Numbered from the stretch's first letter, positions 17,417 to 27,100 are shown. The stretch is 64,000 nt of DNA from Trichomonas vaginalis G3 (GCF_026262505.1 NC_067206.1:35603896-35667895), one strand, 5' to 3'. Translations and numbers: made by a program. The notes: a model not told the origin generated them from the letters alone.

Positions 17417-19192
17417 TCAGTCTCTATTTTTTACGCGTTTCATGAAGAGAGTTGAATTATCATTTAGCTCTGACACCAAATATCTCGGAGTAAATTCAGT
17501 CATGTCATTTGGATGATATGCTATTAAATCATATCCCTTAGCGAGCTTGTATTTTCCAGGTTTGAAATTATATCCCATTTGGTGCTGAACCATAAAGCTA
17601 AATAGGTTCGGGTCAGTATTTCCTTCCTTGAACTTTCTAATAGCTTCTTTATATCTGTCACTAAAGTCAAGAGTATCTGGGTAACCATAGTCTTCCTTAA
17701 GCATTTTTAAGAATTCTTGGTTTCCTTGTTCTCTACTTCTTTTATGTCCTTGCTCTGTTTGTGGTTGTTGCTGTGCAGTGTTTTGAACTGTTGGTTGTGG
17801 TGCAGTGTTTTGAACTGTTGGTTGTGGTGCAGTGTTTTGAACTGTTGGTTGTGGTGCAGTGTTTTGAACTGTTGGTTGTGGTGCAGTGTTTTGAACTGTT
17901 GGTTGTGGTGCAGTGTTTTGAACTGTTGGTTGTGGTGCTGGATTTTGAACTGTTGGTTGTTGTGTTGGTTTTGGTGCATGCCTGTGTCTGTGTCCATGTG
18001 ACGATGTAAATGTTTTAGGTAGTCCTGGTGCAGGTGCTTCTCTTGGAGGGTTTGGTGGTATATAAGTTCCACTAGCTAGTATATAAGTTCCACCAGCTGG
18101 TATATAAGTTCCACCAGCTGGCACATATGTTCCATCTGCAGCATAATGTCCTACCTGACTTTTCGTTTTTAAGAAAGCATTTACTAGGTCTGTTTTGGTC
18201 TGTTGTAACTCTTTTTCTTGACTTTCCACAACAGTTGCTCTAACGGCGTCATAGGCACTTTGAACTGCCTGTCTCGTTGCTGCATCTGTTATTTTCGTCA
18301 TATTTTGTGCTACTTCTCTTAACTCGTTGTCGAAACCTTCAGACTTCAGTTTCTTTCCAGATGAGAAGTCGTTCACTAGTTTCACCTTACTATGAAGAGC
18401 TTCGAAGGCGTTCTTAAAGTCAGCATTCATTAAAGCTTCATTTGAACTGTCTTCATCCGCTTGTATTTTTGTCCTTATTGACCCTATAAGTTGGGCTGCT
18501 TTAGCGTTGGCTTGGGCATCTAACCAGTCATTATTAGCTTTTATATATTCTGCGCTTTTCATTGCCTTTTGCATGGCTGCGTCGTTATTTTTACTTTCTT
18601 GTGCTAAGTTTTCATACTGTACGGTTTGGTTTTGCAACTGTAAAAGTTTTTCTGCCTTTACATTTGCTTCAACTTCTTTTTTATACTCATCGCTATCCAT
18701 ATATGTCTTCAGGGCTTTTTGTTTTATTTCTTCATCTTTCAGTACTTTATATTGAGTAGTATGGTTTTTCAAATTTATAACATCTTGTTCCATTTTTGCT
18801 ACTTCTGCTGCTTTTTCTGACACTTTTTTCGCATATTCCTCTGTACTTAGTTCTTTCAGTTGTTCTTCTTTCTTCTTTTTCTCTACGTTTAACTCATTGA
18901 GTTTCTTTGTGTGTCTGTCATATTCTAGTTTCTTTTCGTTTTCACTTATTTGTTTCTGTATGTCTATGTTTGACTTTTTGACATCTGTTATTTGATTTTT
19001 GAGTGAACTCAAATTCATTTGACTTTGAGGGTTATAAGCTGTTCCGTCTGCAGCTCCACCATAGCCTGCCATTTTCGCTAAAAGTGCCGCTCTTAAACCT
19101 CCACTCTGTGCACCAATAACTCGGTTTAAAAGCATAGGGTTGCTTGACATTTGTTGCAACATAGTGGGGTCATTCATAATTTGTTGTTGCAA
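17417..19192 (-). CDS. Long coiled-coil protein with nonapeptide repeats (Maverick)
   Basis: About 590 aa; looks nearly whole (about one break). Residues 50-330 form a long Lys/Glu/Gln coiled coil. Tandem TYIPAGG units (21-bp DNA repeat near 18060-18120) follow, then a His-rich patch (HGHRHRHAPKPT) and six to seven VQNTAPQPT nonapeptides (17,760-17,955). A globular C-terminal domain closes it (DTLDFSDRYKEAIRKFKEG). The design, a shaft-like coil with variable repeats before a C-terminal head, recalls fibre- or tail-like structural proteins. That is inference from layout only. Confidence 0.55.
   Translation of the reverse strand: MQQQIMNDPTMLQQMSSNPMLLNRVIGAQSGGLRAALLAKMAGYGGAADGTAYNPQSQMNLSSLKNQITDVKKSNIDIQKQISENEKKLEYDRHTKKLNELNVEKKKKEEQLKELSTEEYAKKVSEKAAEVAKMEQDVINLKNHTTQYKVLKDEEIKQKALKTYMDSDEYKKEVEANVKAEKLLQLQNQTVQYENLAQESKNNDAAMQKAMKSAEYIKANNDWLDAQANAKAAQLIGSIRTKIQADEDSSNEALMNADFKNAFEALHSKVKLVNDFSSGKKLKSEGFDNELREVAQNMTKITDAATRQAVQSAYDAVRATVVESQEKELQQTKTDLVNAFLKTKSQVGHYAADGTYVPAGGTYIPAGGTYILASGTYIPPNPPREAPAPGLPKTFTSSHGHRHRHAPKPTQQPTVQNPAPQPTVQNTAPQPTVQNTAPQPTVQNTAPQPTVQNTAPQPTVQNTAPQPTVQNTAQQQPQTEQGHKRSREQGNQEFLKMLKEDYGYPDTLDFSDRYKEAIRKFKEGNTDPNLFSFMVQHQMGYNFKPGKYKLAKGYDLIAYHPNDMTEFTPRYLVSELNDNSTLFMKRVKNRD
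17775..17955. repeat. 27-bp coding repeat (VQNTAPQPT)
   Basis: Six to seven tandem copies of a 27-bp unit read on the plus strand as GTTTTGAACTGTTGGTTGTG plus GTGCAGT. They encode a nonapeptide in the coiled-coil repeat protein. The copies are almost identical at the DNA level, which indicates recent expansion or homogenisation. Confidence 0.9.
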
Positions 19193-19572
19193 CTGTTGTT
19201 GTGGTGTAGTTTTACTATTGGATGTTTCAATGCTCCCTTCCTCTTACGTATATTCTTACGTAGCTTACGTGGCATTTTAAGTGAAGTTAAAAAGCGGTTT
19301 TTGACAGATGTTTATATGACACTTTTGTTCAGCACAAAAAAGTCAACGGCGATGACTCTCAAAAACCGTTGTGCAAAAAGTTTTACCGTTGGACAAAAAA
19401 GCATATATAGAAAACAAAAAACGTTTATAGTTCATTCAATATTTGAGATGGAACGGTTTTCCAACGGTAACTATTAAATAAAATAAAAAAATAGAGGGGG
19501 TTACCGTTGACGAAAACGGTTCATCTCAAACTTTTCTATGAGTGGTCCGAAAAAAACAGTTCATTTTTCATA

Positions 19573-20559
19573 ATGTACGCGTCTCGAACAGTGAAGCCCA
19601 ATTCAATAGAATACTATCTCGAAAAACAAGAAGCTGACACTGCTATTCAGTCTTTAATACAGAACCAAGCTCAGGAGAACTCAAAAGACTCCCAATTCAA
19701 ATCGACATCCAATTCGAAGCAATTAAAACTTGACTCGAATGTTTTAAAACCACAGCCCGCACGAACAAATACAGCTCTAAGAATAGACCAAAGAATACCG
19801 AACAAAGAGTTGAGGTCAAGATTGAAATTACAATCGGATGAGTATTTTTCCCTTAACAACCAGGGAAATACTCCATATAACCGTATCTACACAAATACCG
19901 TTAAAGAAAACATAACGGCATACACAAAACTCTGTCAATTGGTCCCCAACCAGGACCAATTGACGGACATTATATGTTCCTACCTTCCCATATTTGCTGA
20001 GTGTGTGGAAGGTAGGACATTGTTACAAGCTTGCTTACGTATGCCACCAAATCTCCGTCAACAATTTGCTCAAATTGTACATGAATTTAAAGCTTTTAAC
20101 AACGGATACGATGAAGATGAAGTAGCAGATGAATTTGGGGAAGAAAAAACATTTTTCCCCTCATATAATACGCCTGCAACAGTATTTCCTACTAATGAAT
20201 TTCACAACTATTGTGTCGTTCATTTAATTGTTGTGGATATGCCCACAGGTGAAGACATTCTCAGTGGTGACTTCATCGAAGTCTGTATCAATACAGAATT
20301 GGGAGAAGATGAGTTGCACAAATTCTCCAACGTCGAACATATATTCAAACCAGCACACCAACTCTTTATCGAAACTGAAATAACACTCACACAAAATATG
20401 TCCATCTCATTTAAATCCAAATCAGGACGTCCATACAGAATTTGGATGAACTACGTCCTCCTCCACTACGCCGACGATGACGAAGAAGAGGAAGAGGAGG
20501 AGGAGGAAGAAGAAGAGTCCTCCGAATTCACACCAGAAGACGAACAATTTTCCGAATAA
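19573..20559 (+). CDS. Right-terminal Maverick protein with acidic C-terminus
   Basis: 328 aa from the ATG at 19573 (MYASRTVKPNSIEYYLEKQE), looks whole. The start is chosen because TCATTTTTCATA lies directly before it, close to the trichomonad initiator element; the longer open frame is ignored. The N-terminal third is Ser/Asn/Gln-rich and mostly disordered. The middle is globular with a strand-rich part (FHNYCVVHLIVVDMP, IEVCINTELG, PYRIWMNYVLLHY). The end is a Glu/Asp run and EFTPEDEQFSE. No family recognised. It is the last gene before the terminal fold. Confidence 0.55.
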   Translation: MYASRTVKPNSIEYYLEKQEADTAIQSLIQNQAQENSKDSQFKSTSNSKQLKLDSNVLKPQPARTNTALRIDQRIPNKELRSRLKLQSDEYFSLNNQGNTPYNRIYTNTVKENITAYTKLCQLVPNQDQLTDIICSYLPIFAECVEGRTLLQACLRMPPNLRQQFAQIVHEFKAFNNGYDEDEVADEFGEEKTFFPSYNTPATVFPTNEFHNYCVVHLIVVDMPTGEDILSGDFIEVCINTELGEDELHKFSNVEHIFKPAHQLFIETEITLTQNMSISFKSKSGRPYRIWMNYVLLHYADDDEEEEEEEEEEEESSEFTPEDEQFSE

Positions 20560-20625
20560 AAACTTCATTTATACTAAACATCTTCGGGGCTAGAGGGCAC
20601 GAAGTGCCTGGAAGCCCCACTACCT
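20560..20625. repeat. Right terminal region of the Maverick with GC-rich fold
   Basis: After the last stop codon lies GGGGCT...AGCCCC enclosing an inner hairpin, GGCAC-GAA-GTGCC (20596-20608). CACTACCT follows, directly against the T tract. Read outward-in, the end begins AGGTAGTGGGGC, fitting the AG start of Polinton termini. The partner end is outside the window, so the inverted repeat cannot be confirmed. Confidence 0.6.
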
Positions 20626-20648
20626 TTTTTTTTTTTTTTTTTTTTTTT
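20625..20648. repeat. 24-T homopolymer at the Maverick junction
   Basis: A run of 24 T residues directly follows the CT end. If the usual 6-bp target duplication was made, it would be TTTTTT and would be hidden in this tract. The tract may be an original feature of the insertion site. Confidence 0.7.
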
Positions 20649-21092
20649 GTTGCTCTGTACGAAATGAGATACAATATGTTGTTCAATATGTTTTAAAAAT
20701 GAATGTTTCACGTTCAAGATTTTCAGATGATTTTAAAGGGTCAGTTTCATATTCTTCTGGATATATCTATTAAACTCTGAAACAACATAAAGACGGATAA
20801 TGATACGTATATGCTACTGTAAAGTTAATTCAGAAAAATTTCATTTCTATCATAGAGAAAAAGTACTTTTAAGTGTTAAAAATTGAACAGTTGTACAATC
20901 AAGCTAGTTATCCAAAATACAAGCAATCTTTATCAACGGTTATATGAATAAAGTTTTCAATTATTAGTTGTGTAACGAAAAAGTGTAATAACAATTGTAT
21001 TATTCATACAATACAGGATGCGTAAATTTATTCACTAATATATACATAATATCGTAACAAAATAAAAATAAATATAATTGTCTGAAGGAATG
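20649..21092. other. Intergenic, no gene seen
   Basis: AT-rich host flank between the Maverick end and the SmD1 gene. I see no ORF, RNA gene or repeat with support. Confidence 0.6.
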
Positions 21093-21428
21093 TTACCATT
21101 TCTTTTGTTGGAAAAGTATTGGCTTGCGATCCTTTTCTTCCTTTGCTTCTCCATGGCGCATTCTTGTTTTTGTTGGGCTATCATCGACAAGGAGTGTATC
21201 TAAGTTGAGTACATCAGGTAAAATAACATACCTTATAGATGCTCCACGAATTGTTAAATTTTCGAGACGTTTCTCCTCTTGACCTGGTGCTTTGATATGA
21301 ACGAGACGAAGATGTGTGTTCATTGCTGAATCAACACCAACAACAGTTCCTTTGATTACTGTATTATCTTTCAGCTCAACAGTAACTGTTTCTCTTACGA
21401 GTTTACGAAGAAAATGAACAAGCTTCAT
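21093..21428 (-). CDS. SNRPD1: Small nuclear ribonucleoprotein SmD1
   Basis: 111 aa from the ATG at 21428, full length. An Sm-fold protein of the spliceosomal snRNP core ring. Sm1 is MKLVHFLRKLVRETVTVELK...TVIKGTVVGVDSAMNTHL, and Sm2 is LTIRGASIRYVILPD, with the IRG(A/N) and YVILPD signatures of SmD1. The C-terminal tail is short and charged and lacks the long Gly-Arg repeats of animal SmD1. The start is set by homology; the longer open frame upstream is not used. The gene is divergent with a membrane-protein gene 64 bp away, and GTCACTTTT lies 13 bp before its ATG. Confidence 0.95.
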   Translation of the reverse strand: MKLVHFLRKLVRETVTVELKDNTVIKGTVVGVDSAMNTHLRLVHIKAPGQEEKRLENLTIRGASIRYVILPDVLNLDTLLVDDSPTKTRMRHGEAKEEKDRKPILFQQKKW

Positions 21429-21492
21429 TTTTTTAGAACAAAAAGTGACAAGGAAAAATATTAAATTGTCACTTTTGTAATAATAATAAAAA
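21429..21492. promoter_or_regulatory. Divergent promoter with two GTCACTTTT boxes
   Basis: The 64-bp gap between two divergent genes holds one GTCACTTTT per direction: 21441-21449 (minus) serves SmD1 and 21468-21476 (plus) serves the 21493 gene. The distances to the ATGs are 12 and 16 bp. The same 9-mer recurs before other host genes in the window, so it is probably a core promoter element. Confidence 0.65.
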
Positions 21493-22032
21493 ATGAATTC
21501 AAAGATTTTATATATTTTCCTAATCCTTGGCATATTTGAAGTATTCCATTTCTACTACATTACTGCTGACCAAGAAACTCAGCAAGAAATAACACTATCT
21601 TTATCATCAAAAACAAAATTTTTGCAACAAATATTCACATCTATTGAAGATTACGTTCTAAATACTTATTACTTAATTATAGAAGATGATGTCATCGAAA
21701 TCAAAAAAGATCAAACTAAATGGAAACGAGATTTTAATCGTTTTGGATTATTTATTAAAGTTGTAACGATTCGCACATACAAAACAATTTTTAGTCTCCT
21801 AAAAGAGATCCTATACCCTATTCACATCATATATAGGATTATTCAATCTATATTGTTAACAACCTTGCGATTTATTATAATAACCTACAATTTCTTATGC
21901 ATTTTCTCAACGCATATCATACTGTTTTTCTTAAAATTGATTGCTCGCATTGTACGCTTTGGATATAACATTATTGCATTAGTTTTCAATCAATTGGAGA
22001 ATATAGTACTTTTGATGTCAAAGTCAAGCTAA
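21493..22032 (+). CDS. Hydrophobic membrane protein, unknown
   Basis: 179 aa. Residues 5-23 form a signal peptide or anchor (ILYIFLILGIFEVFHFYYI). A polar charged segment (30-85) follows, then a long hydrophobic stretch (about 105-165) with enough length for two to three membrane passes or a wedge-like hairpin (IIYRIIQSILLTTLRFIIITYNF is its core). No family recognised; an ER-shaping role is one possibility. It shares a divergent promoter with SmD1. Confidence 0.75.
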   Translation: MNSKILYIFLILGIFEVFHFYYITADQETQQEITLSLSSKTKFLQQIFTSIEDYVLNTYYLIIEDDVIEIKKDQTKWKRDFNRFGLFIKVVTIRTYKTIFSLLKEILYPIHIIYRIIQSILLTTLRFIIITYNFLCIFSTHIILFFLKLIARIVRFGYNIIALVFNQLENIVLLMSKSS

Positions 22033-22613
22033 TTTTTAGCTTGTTTTGCTATTTAAAATTTATTTGTATGTTATTTTTGTAAACTATTTCTTATTGATAT
22101 CTTTTGAATGCTTTTTCCCAAAAATTGTCACTCAAGCATAAATGATTCGAACTTGAGAAACTATTCAATGAACAAATTAAGATGATTAATCTAGATATTT
22201 CAAAATAATTGAATTTTCAATGTGAAAGAAACCAATCAATAACCAAATTCATTTTTTGGACTATAAAAAGGAGAAATCAATCTGTGCCTATATTTTAATC
22301 TGCGCGGTAACACTCATGTAGTTGCAATATCTTTTAGTAAGCAGATTTTTTGTGTGAAGTAAACATGTTAACATGTATGTATATGAGGAAATAGTTCAAA
22401 AGTTGAAAACTTGATAAATTTTTCCCCTTTAAAGTAGCAACTAGATTTATAATCGTGAGAATCAGCCCAAACTGACCTTCACTCACATAAGAGTAACCAC
22501 ATATATATCTAGACTGGTCACTCTTTACTGAAATCAACCTTTTTACAAGTCATTTTAAAACATAAACCTTTAAAACACATAACAAAAAAATAATAAGATA
22601 TAAAAAAACAAAA
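22033..22613. other. Intergenic, no gene seen
   Basis: AT-rich, with only short open frames lacking promoter boxes. Nothing else recognised. Confidence 0.6.
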
Positions 22614-24758
22614 TTAAACATCTGAACTTGAAAAATCCGAAATATCAGATTGTTCTTGATTAACAATTGGATAATCAACGAAAGCTGCTCGTTTGTCGAC
22701 AATTGGTTCTGCGAAAGGATAATCAAACACTGAAGTAGTTGAAGAAGAAGAAACAGAATCATATGCAACGAAATCATCATTACTTTGTACATCATTGATT
22801 TCATTTTTAATTTCATTTTCATTTTCAGTTTGTTCTGTTTCTTCAATATTTTGTTGTTCACCGTTTTCATCATATACATTGATTGGCTTTTGTTCTGTTT
22901 CATCTGTTTGCTGATCATCATTTAAGAACTTTGTGCAATCAATTCCAAGGGAAAGAGCTGAAAAGAAAAGAGAGCGTTTCTTATCCATAAAAAGAGGAGA
23001 CAAACCAATCATTGGTGGAGCTTTTGCTGCTTTGACATCATCATTTTCAAGGAAATCAAATTGTAAAACTAATGATGATGCGAAAAGCCAACTTAAACAT
23101 GTAGTTCTGAATTTTCCAGACTCAAGTTCGTTGACTTCTTTTAATATGCTCTTTTGATTCTTTACAATTATGCCAACAATGCAACCAAGAGATTCATCAA
23201 GTTTCTTAAGTGATGGTGCTTGATATTCAACATTATTTATTGGCTTCGCGAGTTCAAAAACAAGTTTATGTATCAAAGGAACAAATTTCTTTTCGATGCG
23301 TTCATTCCAGCCAGGAAAAGAATACTTCGGGATCAATTTATTGTATTTAAATGTCATGTAAACAAGTTTACGGACTTCTGTGACATTGAAATCTTTGTCT
23401 TTCAAACAGAAATCAGTAAACAAAGATGAATAAAAATCAGAAAGAATAGTAATCAAATCATTACGAGAATTGAAACGAATAGTAGCAAAAGTAGAGATCA
23501 ATGATGCTATCTGGCGAATGGACATTGGTAAAAGAGAAGCAGCATCTAAAATATACTTCATTGTTGTGAAAAATGTTTTGCCAAGTTCTTCTGGTTTCTC
23601 AAGAATGTTGAACTTTTCTTTCGACTTGATGTAATTGATGATTTTGTCTTTGAACTCAATGAACTCTTTGTTATTGATAGCACTCAATAAAGCAGGTGCA
23701 ATATGATGTACAATGCATAAAGGAGAGGAAACATATTCCGCTGTAACAGTAGGAATCTCGTAAACTGATAAAATAATCGTTGAAACAATGGGAATAAACT
23801 TTTGTGAGTAGAAACCAATGGTAAATAGGCTCTTAAGAAGATCTGAATAGTTCTCCGGCTTGATAACACCTGGTTTCGAGAAGGCATGGACAGGAATCAA
23901 ATCGACATGAACAATTTGCCTGTAAATCGATTGATAAAGTAATGATGGATATGGTAATGCAATTTCTGTTAAAAATGAAAAGAAATGAGGTGGCGATGAA
24001 CTGTAAACTTGTTCCCAAAATTTTGATAACTTAGGTTCATTTAATTCGAGCTTTTGAACTAAATTCCCGATTGGCCCGTAGATGTTGAGCTTCCCTTCGT
24101 CTGTAATCTTCGCACGAGATGTCCTTTCGGCAAATAATGACTTGTATCCGTAACTTGAATTCTGTTTTGGAGTGTAAACATGAAGAACTCGCTCTTCGTC
24201 AAGGATCGCGTAATTAACTACTTTGTTTTCGCCTTTTAATAAAGAAATTGCATAAAGTGGAGGTTTTTGTGTGCTTACTGTCCATTGCGTAGGGAAAAGA
24301 TCACATATTATCCATGATAAGATCTTTTCCGGCTTTTTGGATGACTTAATGAGTAATAATAAAAAATAATAAATCGGAGAGACGTGTTTTGAAGAAGGGT
24401 ATACAATCGGTGGCCAAAACACAATTGTAGACTTTCGAGCTATATCGTTTATATGAAATTCTATCATTTTCTTTAGCTTTTGGATAATTGGGGGTGGACT
24501 TTGAATTAGCATATGAAAAGGCTGTAATTCTAGAATGCGTAGTATAGGTTGAAGAGAATTGAGCAAAGGCACGTTATCCATTTTGCCTAGAATTTTATAT
24601 GTATCTAAATTTGTTACTATATCTTTGATTTTTTCATTTAAAGATGAAAAATTTCGAACAGAATTACGTTCTTTGGAGAAATATTCATAGAAATCTGCAT
24701 TTTTCGTTTTATTTATGTCAACAAAATAGGGAAAATGGCTTAAATTCGGGTCATACAT
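22614..24758 (-). CDS. Large helical protein, possibly RasGAP-like
   Basis: 714 aa. Residues 1-590 are mainly alpha-helical. The stretch LPMSIRQIASLISTFATIRF followed by DLITILSDFYSSLFTDF resembles the LPxxLRxIxxxI...F(L)R region of Ras GTPase-activating domains. It is preceded by a helical region (NYSDLLKSLFTIGFYSQKFI) where the FRxN part would be expected. No clear arginine finger is seen, so any activity is doubtful. Residues 610-714 are an acidic Glu/Asn/Ser-rich tail. GTCACTTTTT (24775-24783 on the minus strand) precedes the ATG by about 16 bp. The protein is certainly coding; the domain call is tentative. Confidence 0.85.
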   Translation of the reverse strand: MYDPNLSHFPYFVDINKTKNADFYEYFSKERNSVRNFSSLNEKIKDIVTNLDTYKILGKMDNVPLLNSLQPILRILELQPFHMLIQSPPPIIQKLKKMIEFHINDIARKSTIVFWPPIVYPSSKHVSPIYYFLLLLIKSSKKPEKILSWIICDLFPTQWTVSTQKPPLYAISLLKGENKVVNYAILDEERVLHVYTPKQNSSYGYKSLFAERTSRAKITDEGKLNIYGPIGNLVQKLELNEPKLSKFWEQVYSSSPPHFFSFLTEIALPYPSLLYQSIYRQIVHVDLIPVHAFSKPGVIKPENYSDLLKSLFTIGFYSQKFIPIVSTIILSVYEIPTVTAEYVSSPLCIVHHIAPALLSAINNKEFIEFKDKIINYIKSKEKFNILEKPEELGKTFFTTMKYILDAASLLPMSIRQIASLISTFATIRFNSRNDLITILSDFYSSLFTDFCLKDKDFNVTEVRKLVYMTFKYNKLIPKYSFPGWNERIEKKFVPLIHKLVFELAKPINNVEYQAPSLKKLDESLGCIVGIIVKNQKSILKEVNELESGKFRTTCLSWLFASSLVLQFDFLENDDVKAAKAPPMIGLSPLFMDKKRSLFFSALSLGIDCTKFLNDDQQTDETEQKPINVYDENGEQQNIEETEQTENENEIKNEINDVQSNDDFVAYDSVSSSSTTSVFDYPFAEPIVDKRAAFVDYPIVNQEQSDISDFSSSDV

Positions 24759-24774
24759 TCAAAAATTTCTTTCA

Positions 24775-24783
24775 AAAAGTGAC
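24775..24783 (-). promoter_or_regulatory. GTCACTTTT box
   Basis: GTCACTTTT on the minus strand, 16 bp before the ATG of the 714-aa protein gene. Confidence 0.55.
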
Positions 24784-24839
24784 AGATTTTAAAATGAAAG
24801 AAAAAATCGGTATAAGGTTTTCGGTAATTTATTTATAGC

Positions 24840-25205
24840 AACTCCTTATTTAAGTGAATAATGTAGAATAAATCATGTAAAAGAAATAATGAAGATGAAT
24901 TCCAAATTTCACTATATATAAATGAAATTGAAGCCTACATTGAATGTTTTCTGATTTTGTTCATACTGAATTATATATGAGTAGAAAGCTGATAGGAAAG
25001 ACAAGCAAATCATGTTTCTTTTTGTTAGAATGTGTCAAATAAAGTCCGACGATCTAGAGTGTGAAGATATAAACTTCCAACAATTATTTAGGCTAACAAA
25101 ACAAATTGAATTGTCATTCAACTTGTACAGTGTCTTAATTCTATCAGGACGCACCGATAGAATCAATTGAAAAGTTGTAAAATTTATGAAAATTTTTTTT
25201 TCTAA
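24840..25205. other. Intergenic, no gene seen
   Basis: AT-rich gap between the divergent 714-aa gene and the ankyrin gene. No GTCACTTTT box is seen before the ankyrin gene; its leader is only AAATTTTTTTTTCTAAATG. Confidence 0.55.
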
Positions 25206-26917
25206 ATGTCTCAAAACAAAGACATCCATACATTCTACAAAATGTTAATGGAAAAATATAAGTTCTACCAAGATGTTCTAACGCCTTTTATGCAGATCAG
25301 AACAAAAAATGAAGAAGAAATTAAACAAATTTATCAAAATTTGAAAACAACTTTCCTGGATACAAATATTTATTCACCAATTAATGTATACAATCTAATT
25401 AACAACATGTACCTATATAATAATCGATATTTAGCATCTTACTGGTCAATTTTCAAAATGATTTATGAAGATTATCATATAAAACCAGATTCCAACTTTG
25501 ATAATGCATTGAAATATTTCTTTTATAAAGAATATAATCTAAATATAAGAGTGCATGACAAAAAACTTTTTAAAAAATACGAAATTGAAAATTATTCTCT
25601 TGAAGTTCACCCAGAAAACACAGTTTATTCGGCAATTATGAAAGATGACCTCCAGTCATTTATATCATTCATACAGAATTCCAATTTTGATAAGAACAAA
25701 ACCTTAAGAAGTGATTTATATCCGAATGCTACTGGTTTTGAACAATATTCATTATTAGAAATATGTAGTTATCAAGGTGCTGTTAAATGCTTTAAATATT
25801 TAAGATCAGAATATAATATGCAAATCACACCAACGTGTCTTAACTTTTCATTCCTATCTGGTGTTCCAGAAATTATGGGTGAATGCTTGAAATTTCAAAC
25901 ACCAAATGATGAAAGCATGTTTTTTGTTATTGTTTCACATAATACTGATTTTTTAACATTTTTGATCAATCAATATCACCTCGAATTGAATCTCTTTCCT
26001 TGTGCAGCATGGGCTAATTTATATGCATATCTTATTTATTTGGATATGACAAAAAATTGATGGATTGCTTTATAAATTCTCCTCTCTTTTATCTTCCTTC
26101 ATTAGTTGAGGATTTTATTTCATTTGGAGTAGATATTAATGCATCAGATTGCAATGGAAAGACAGCAATTATCAATACAGGATTAACTAATAATAGATCA
26201 GCAGAAATACTGTTATCTTATGGAGCAGATATTAATTCACGAGATTCTGATGGTTTGACAGCACTTCATAACGCAGCGACTAATAACTATGTAGAATTAA
26301 TGGAATTTCTGATTAAGCATGGTGCTGATTGTAATGCAAGTGATAGAAATAAGAATTCTGTTCTCCACTGTACAACACGATATGATAATAAAGATGCTGC
26401 AGCATTACTAATATCTTATGGTGCTAATGTCAATGCGGTAGATGATACTGGAAAATCAGCTCTTCTTAATGCAGCACAACAAGATGATTTTGCAATTGCA
26501 GAACTTTTGATTTCACATGGTGCAGATGTTAATGCAAAAGATTATAACAATTCATCAGCTCTTCATTATGCTGCTGCATATAACTCTGAAGAAACAGCAG
26601 AAATACTTATTTCGCATGGGGCACTTGTCGATGCAAGAGATGTGGATAATAAAACTCCTCTTATTGTGGCTGCAGAATATTCTAATAAAGAAGTTGCAGT
26701 GCTTCTTATATTAAATAAAGCTAATATTAATGCAAAAGATCGAAATGGCAAAACAGCGCTTATGAATGCTGCCGAAAGAGGATCAATTGAAATTGTAAGT
26801 CTTCTTTTGTCGAGTGGAGCTGATACAAAAATTCGAGATAACTTTAAGCATAATGCACTTCATTATGCAACATTATCGGGGAACAATGAAACGTTTAATC
26901 TTTTAAGACAATCATAG
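25206..26917 (+). pseudogene. DUF3447-ankyrin repeat gene, split by a -1 frame change
   Basis: A trichomonad-type ankyrin gene in two overlapping frames. The first ORF (25206-26060, 284 aa) is the N-terminal DUF3447-like helical domain (YLLEICSYQGAVKCFKYLR-type core). The second frame (from about 26050 to 26917) has about eight ankyrin repeats (e.g. GKTALMNAAERGSIEIVSLL). The frames meet at 26051-26057, A AAA AAT, immediately before the TGA of ORF1; a -1 slip there enters the second frame exactly. It could be a lost base in the A tract (mutation or assembly error) or a true slippery site. Both halves are otherwise well preserved, and a paralogue at 53470-55361 is split at nearly the same place. 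Confidence 0.85.
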
Positions 26918-26984
26918 TTCCAAGAAATTAACATTAGATATTAAATATTTTCTCTTTCTCATTTTCCATCTTTTCTTTTTTATT

Positions 26985-27100
26985 TGACATTTGCACCATG
27001 TGCAATAAGAAGTTCGGCTATTTCTTTATGCATAATGAAGAGTAATTTTTTTCATGTTCATCTCTTTTATTGATATTTGCACCAAGTGAAAGGAATTATT
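26985..27100 (-). pseudogene. Ankyrin-repeat relic
   Basis: The minus strand reads LGANINKRDEHEKNYSSL and, in another frame, KEIAELLIAHGANVK followed by a stop, i.e. about one and a half ankyrin repeats very like those of the DUF3447-ankyrin gene at 53470-55361. The opposite orientation to the neighbouring ankyrin gene shows that it is not simply that gene's tail. It is a decayed fragment of another family member. Confidence 0.7.

Larger units (their letters stand above)
1..20625. mobile_element. Maverick/Polinton element, right-hand part (left end outside the window)
   Basis: Self-synthesising DNA transposon of the Maverick/Polinton family. Diagnostic parts visible are a retroviral-type integrase, a protein-primed family B DNA polymerase, an A32-like packaging ATPase, a jelly-roll penton-like protein and a double-jelly-roll major capsid protein. 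Extra genes are an SF3 helicase and a KilA-N protein. Integrase sits at the left edge, so the missing left end is probably only a few hundred bases away and the whole element is about 21 kb. The right terminus ends in CT before a poly(T) tract; Polinton ends are typically AG...CT. Several genes are broken (about a dozen breaks in all) while others look whole, so it is a fossil of fairly recent age. No adenain-like protease was recognised. Confidence 0.93.

Noticed and set aside
17717-18009. Plus-strand ORFs rich in Cys, Trp, Val and Leu across the 27-bp repeats
   Set aside because: They are antisense shadows of the VQNTAPQPT repeat coding region.
20625-20648. Poly(T) read as the poly(A) tail of a retroposon on the minus strand
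   Set aside because: No LINE or SINE body is adjacent; the tract abuts the Maverick end exactly and more likely marks the target site.
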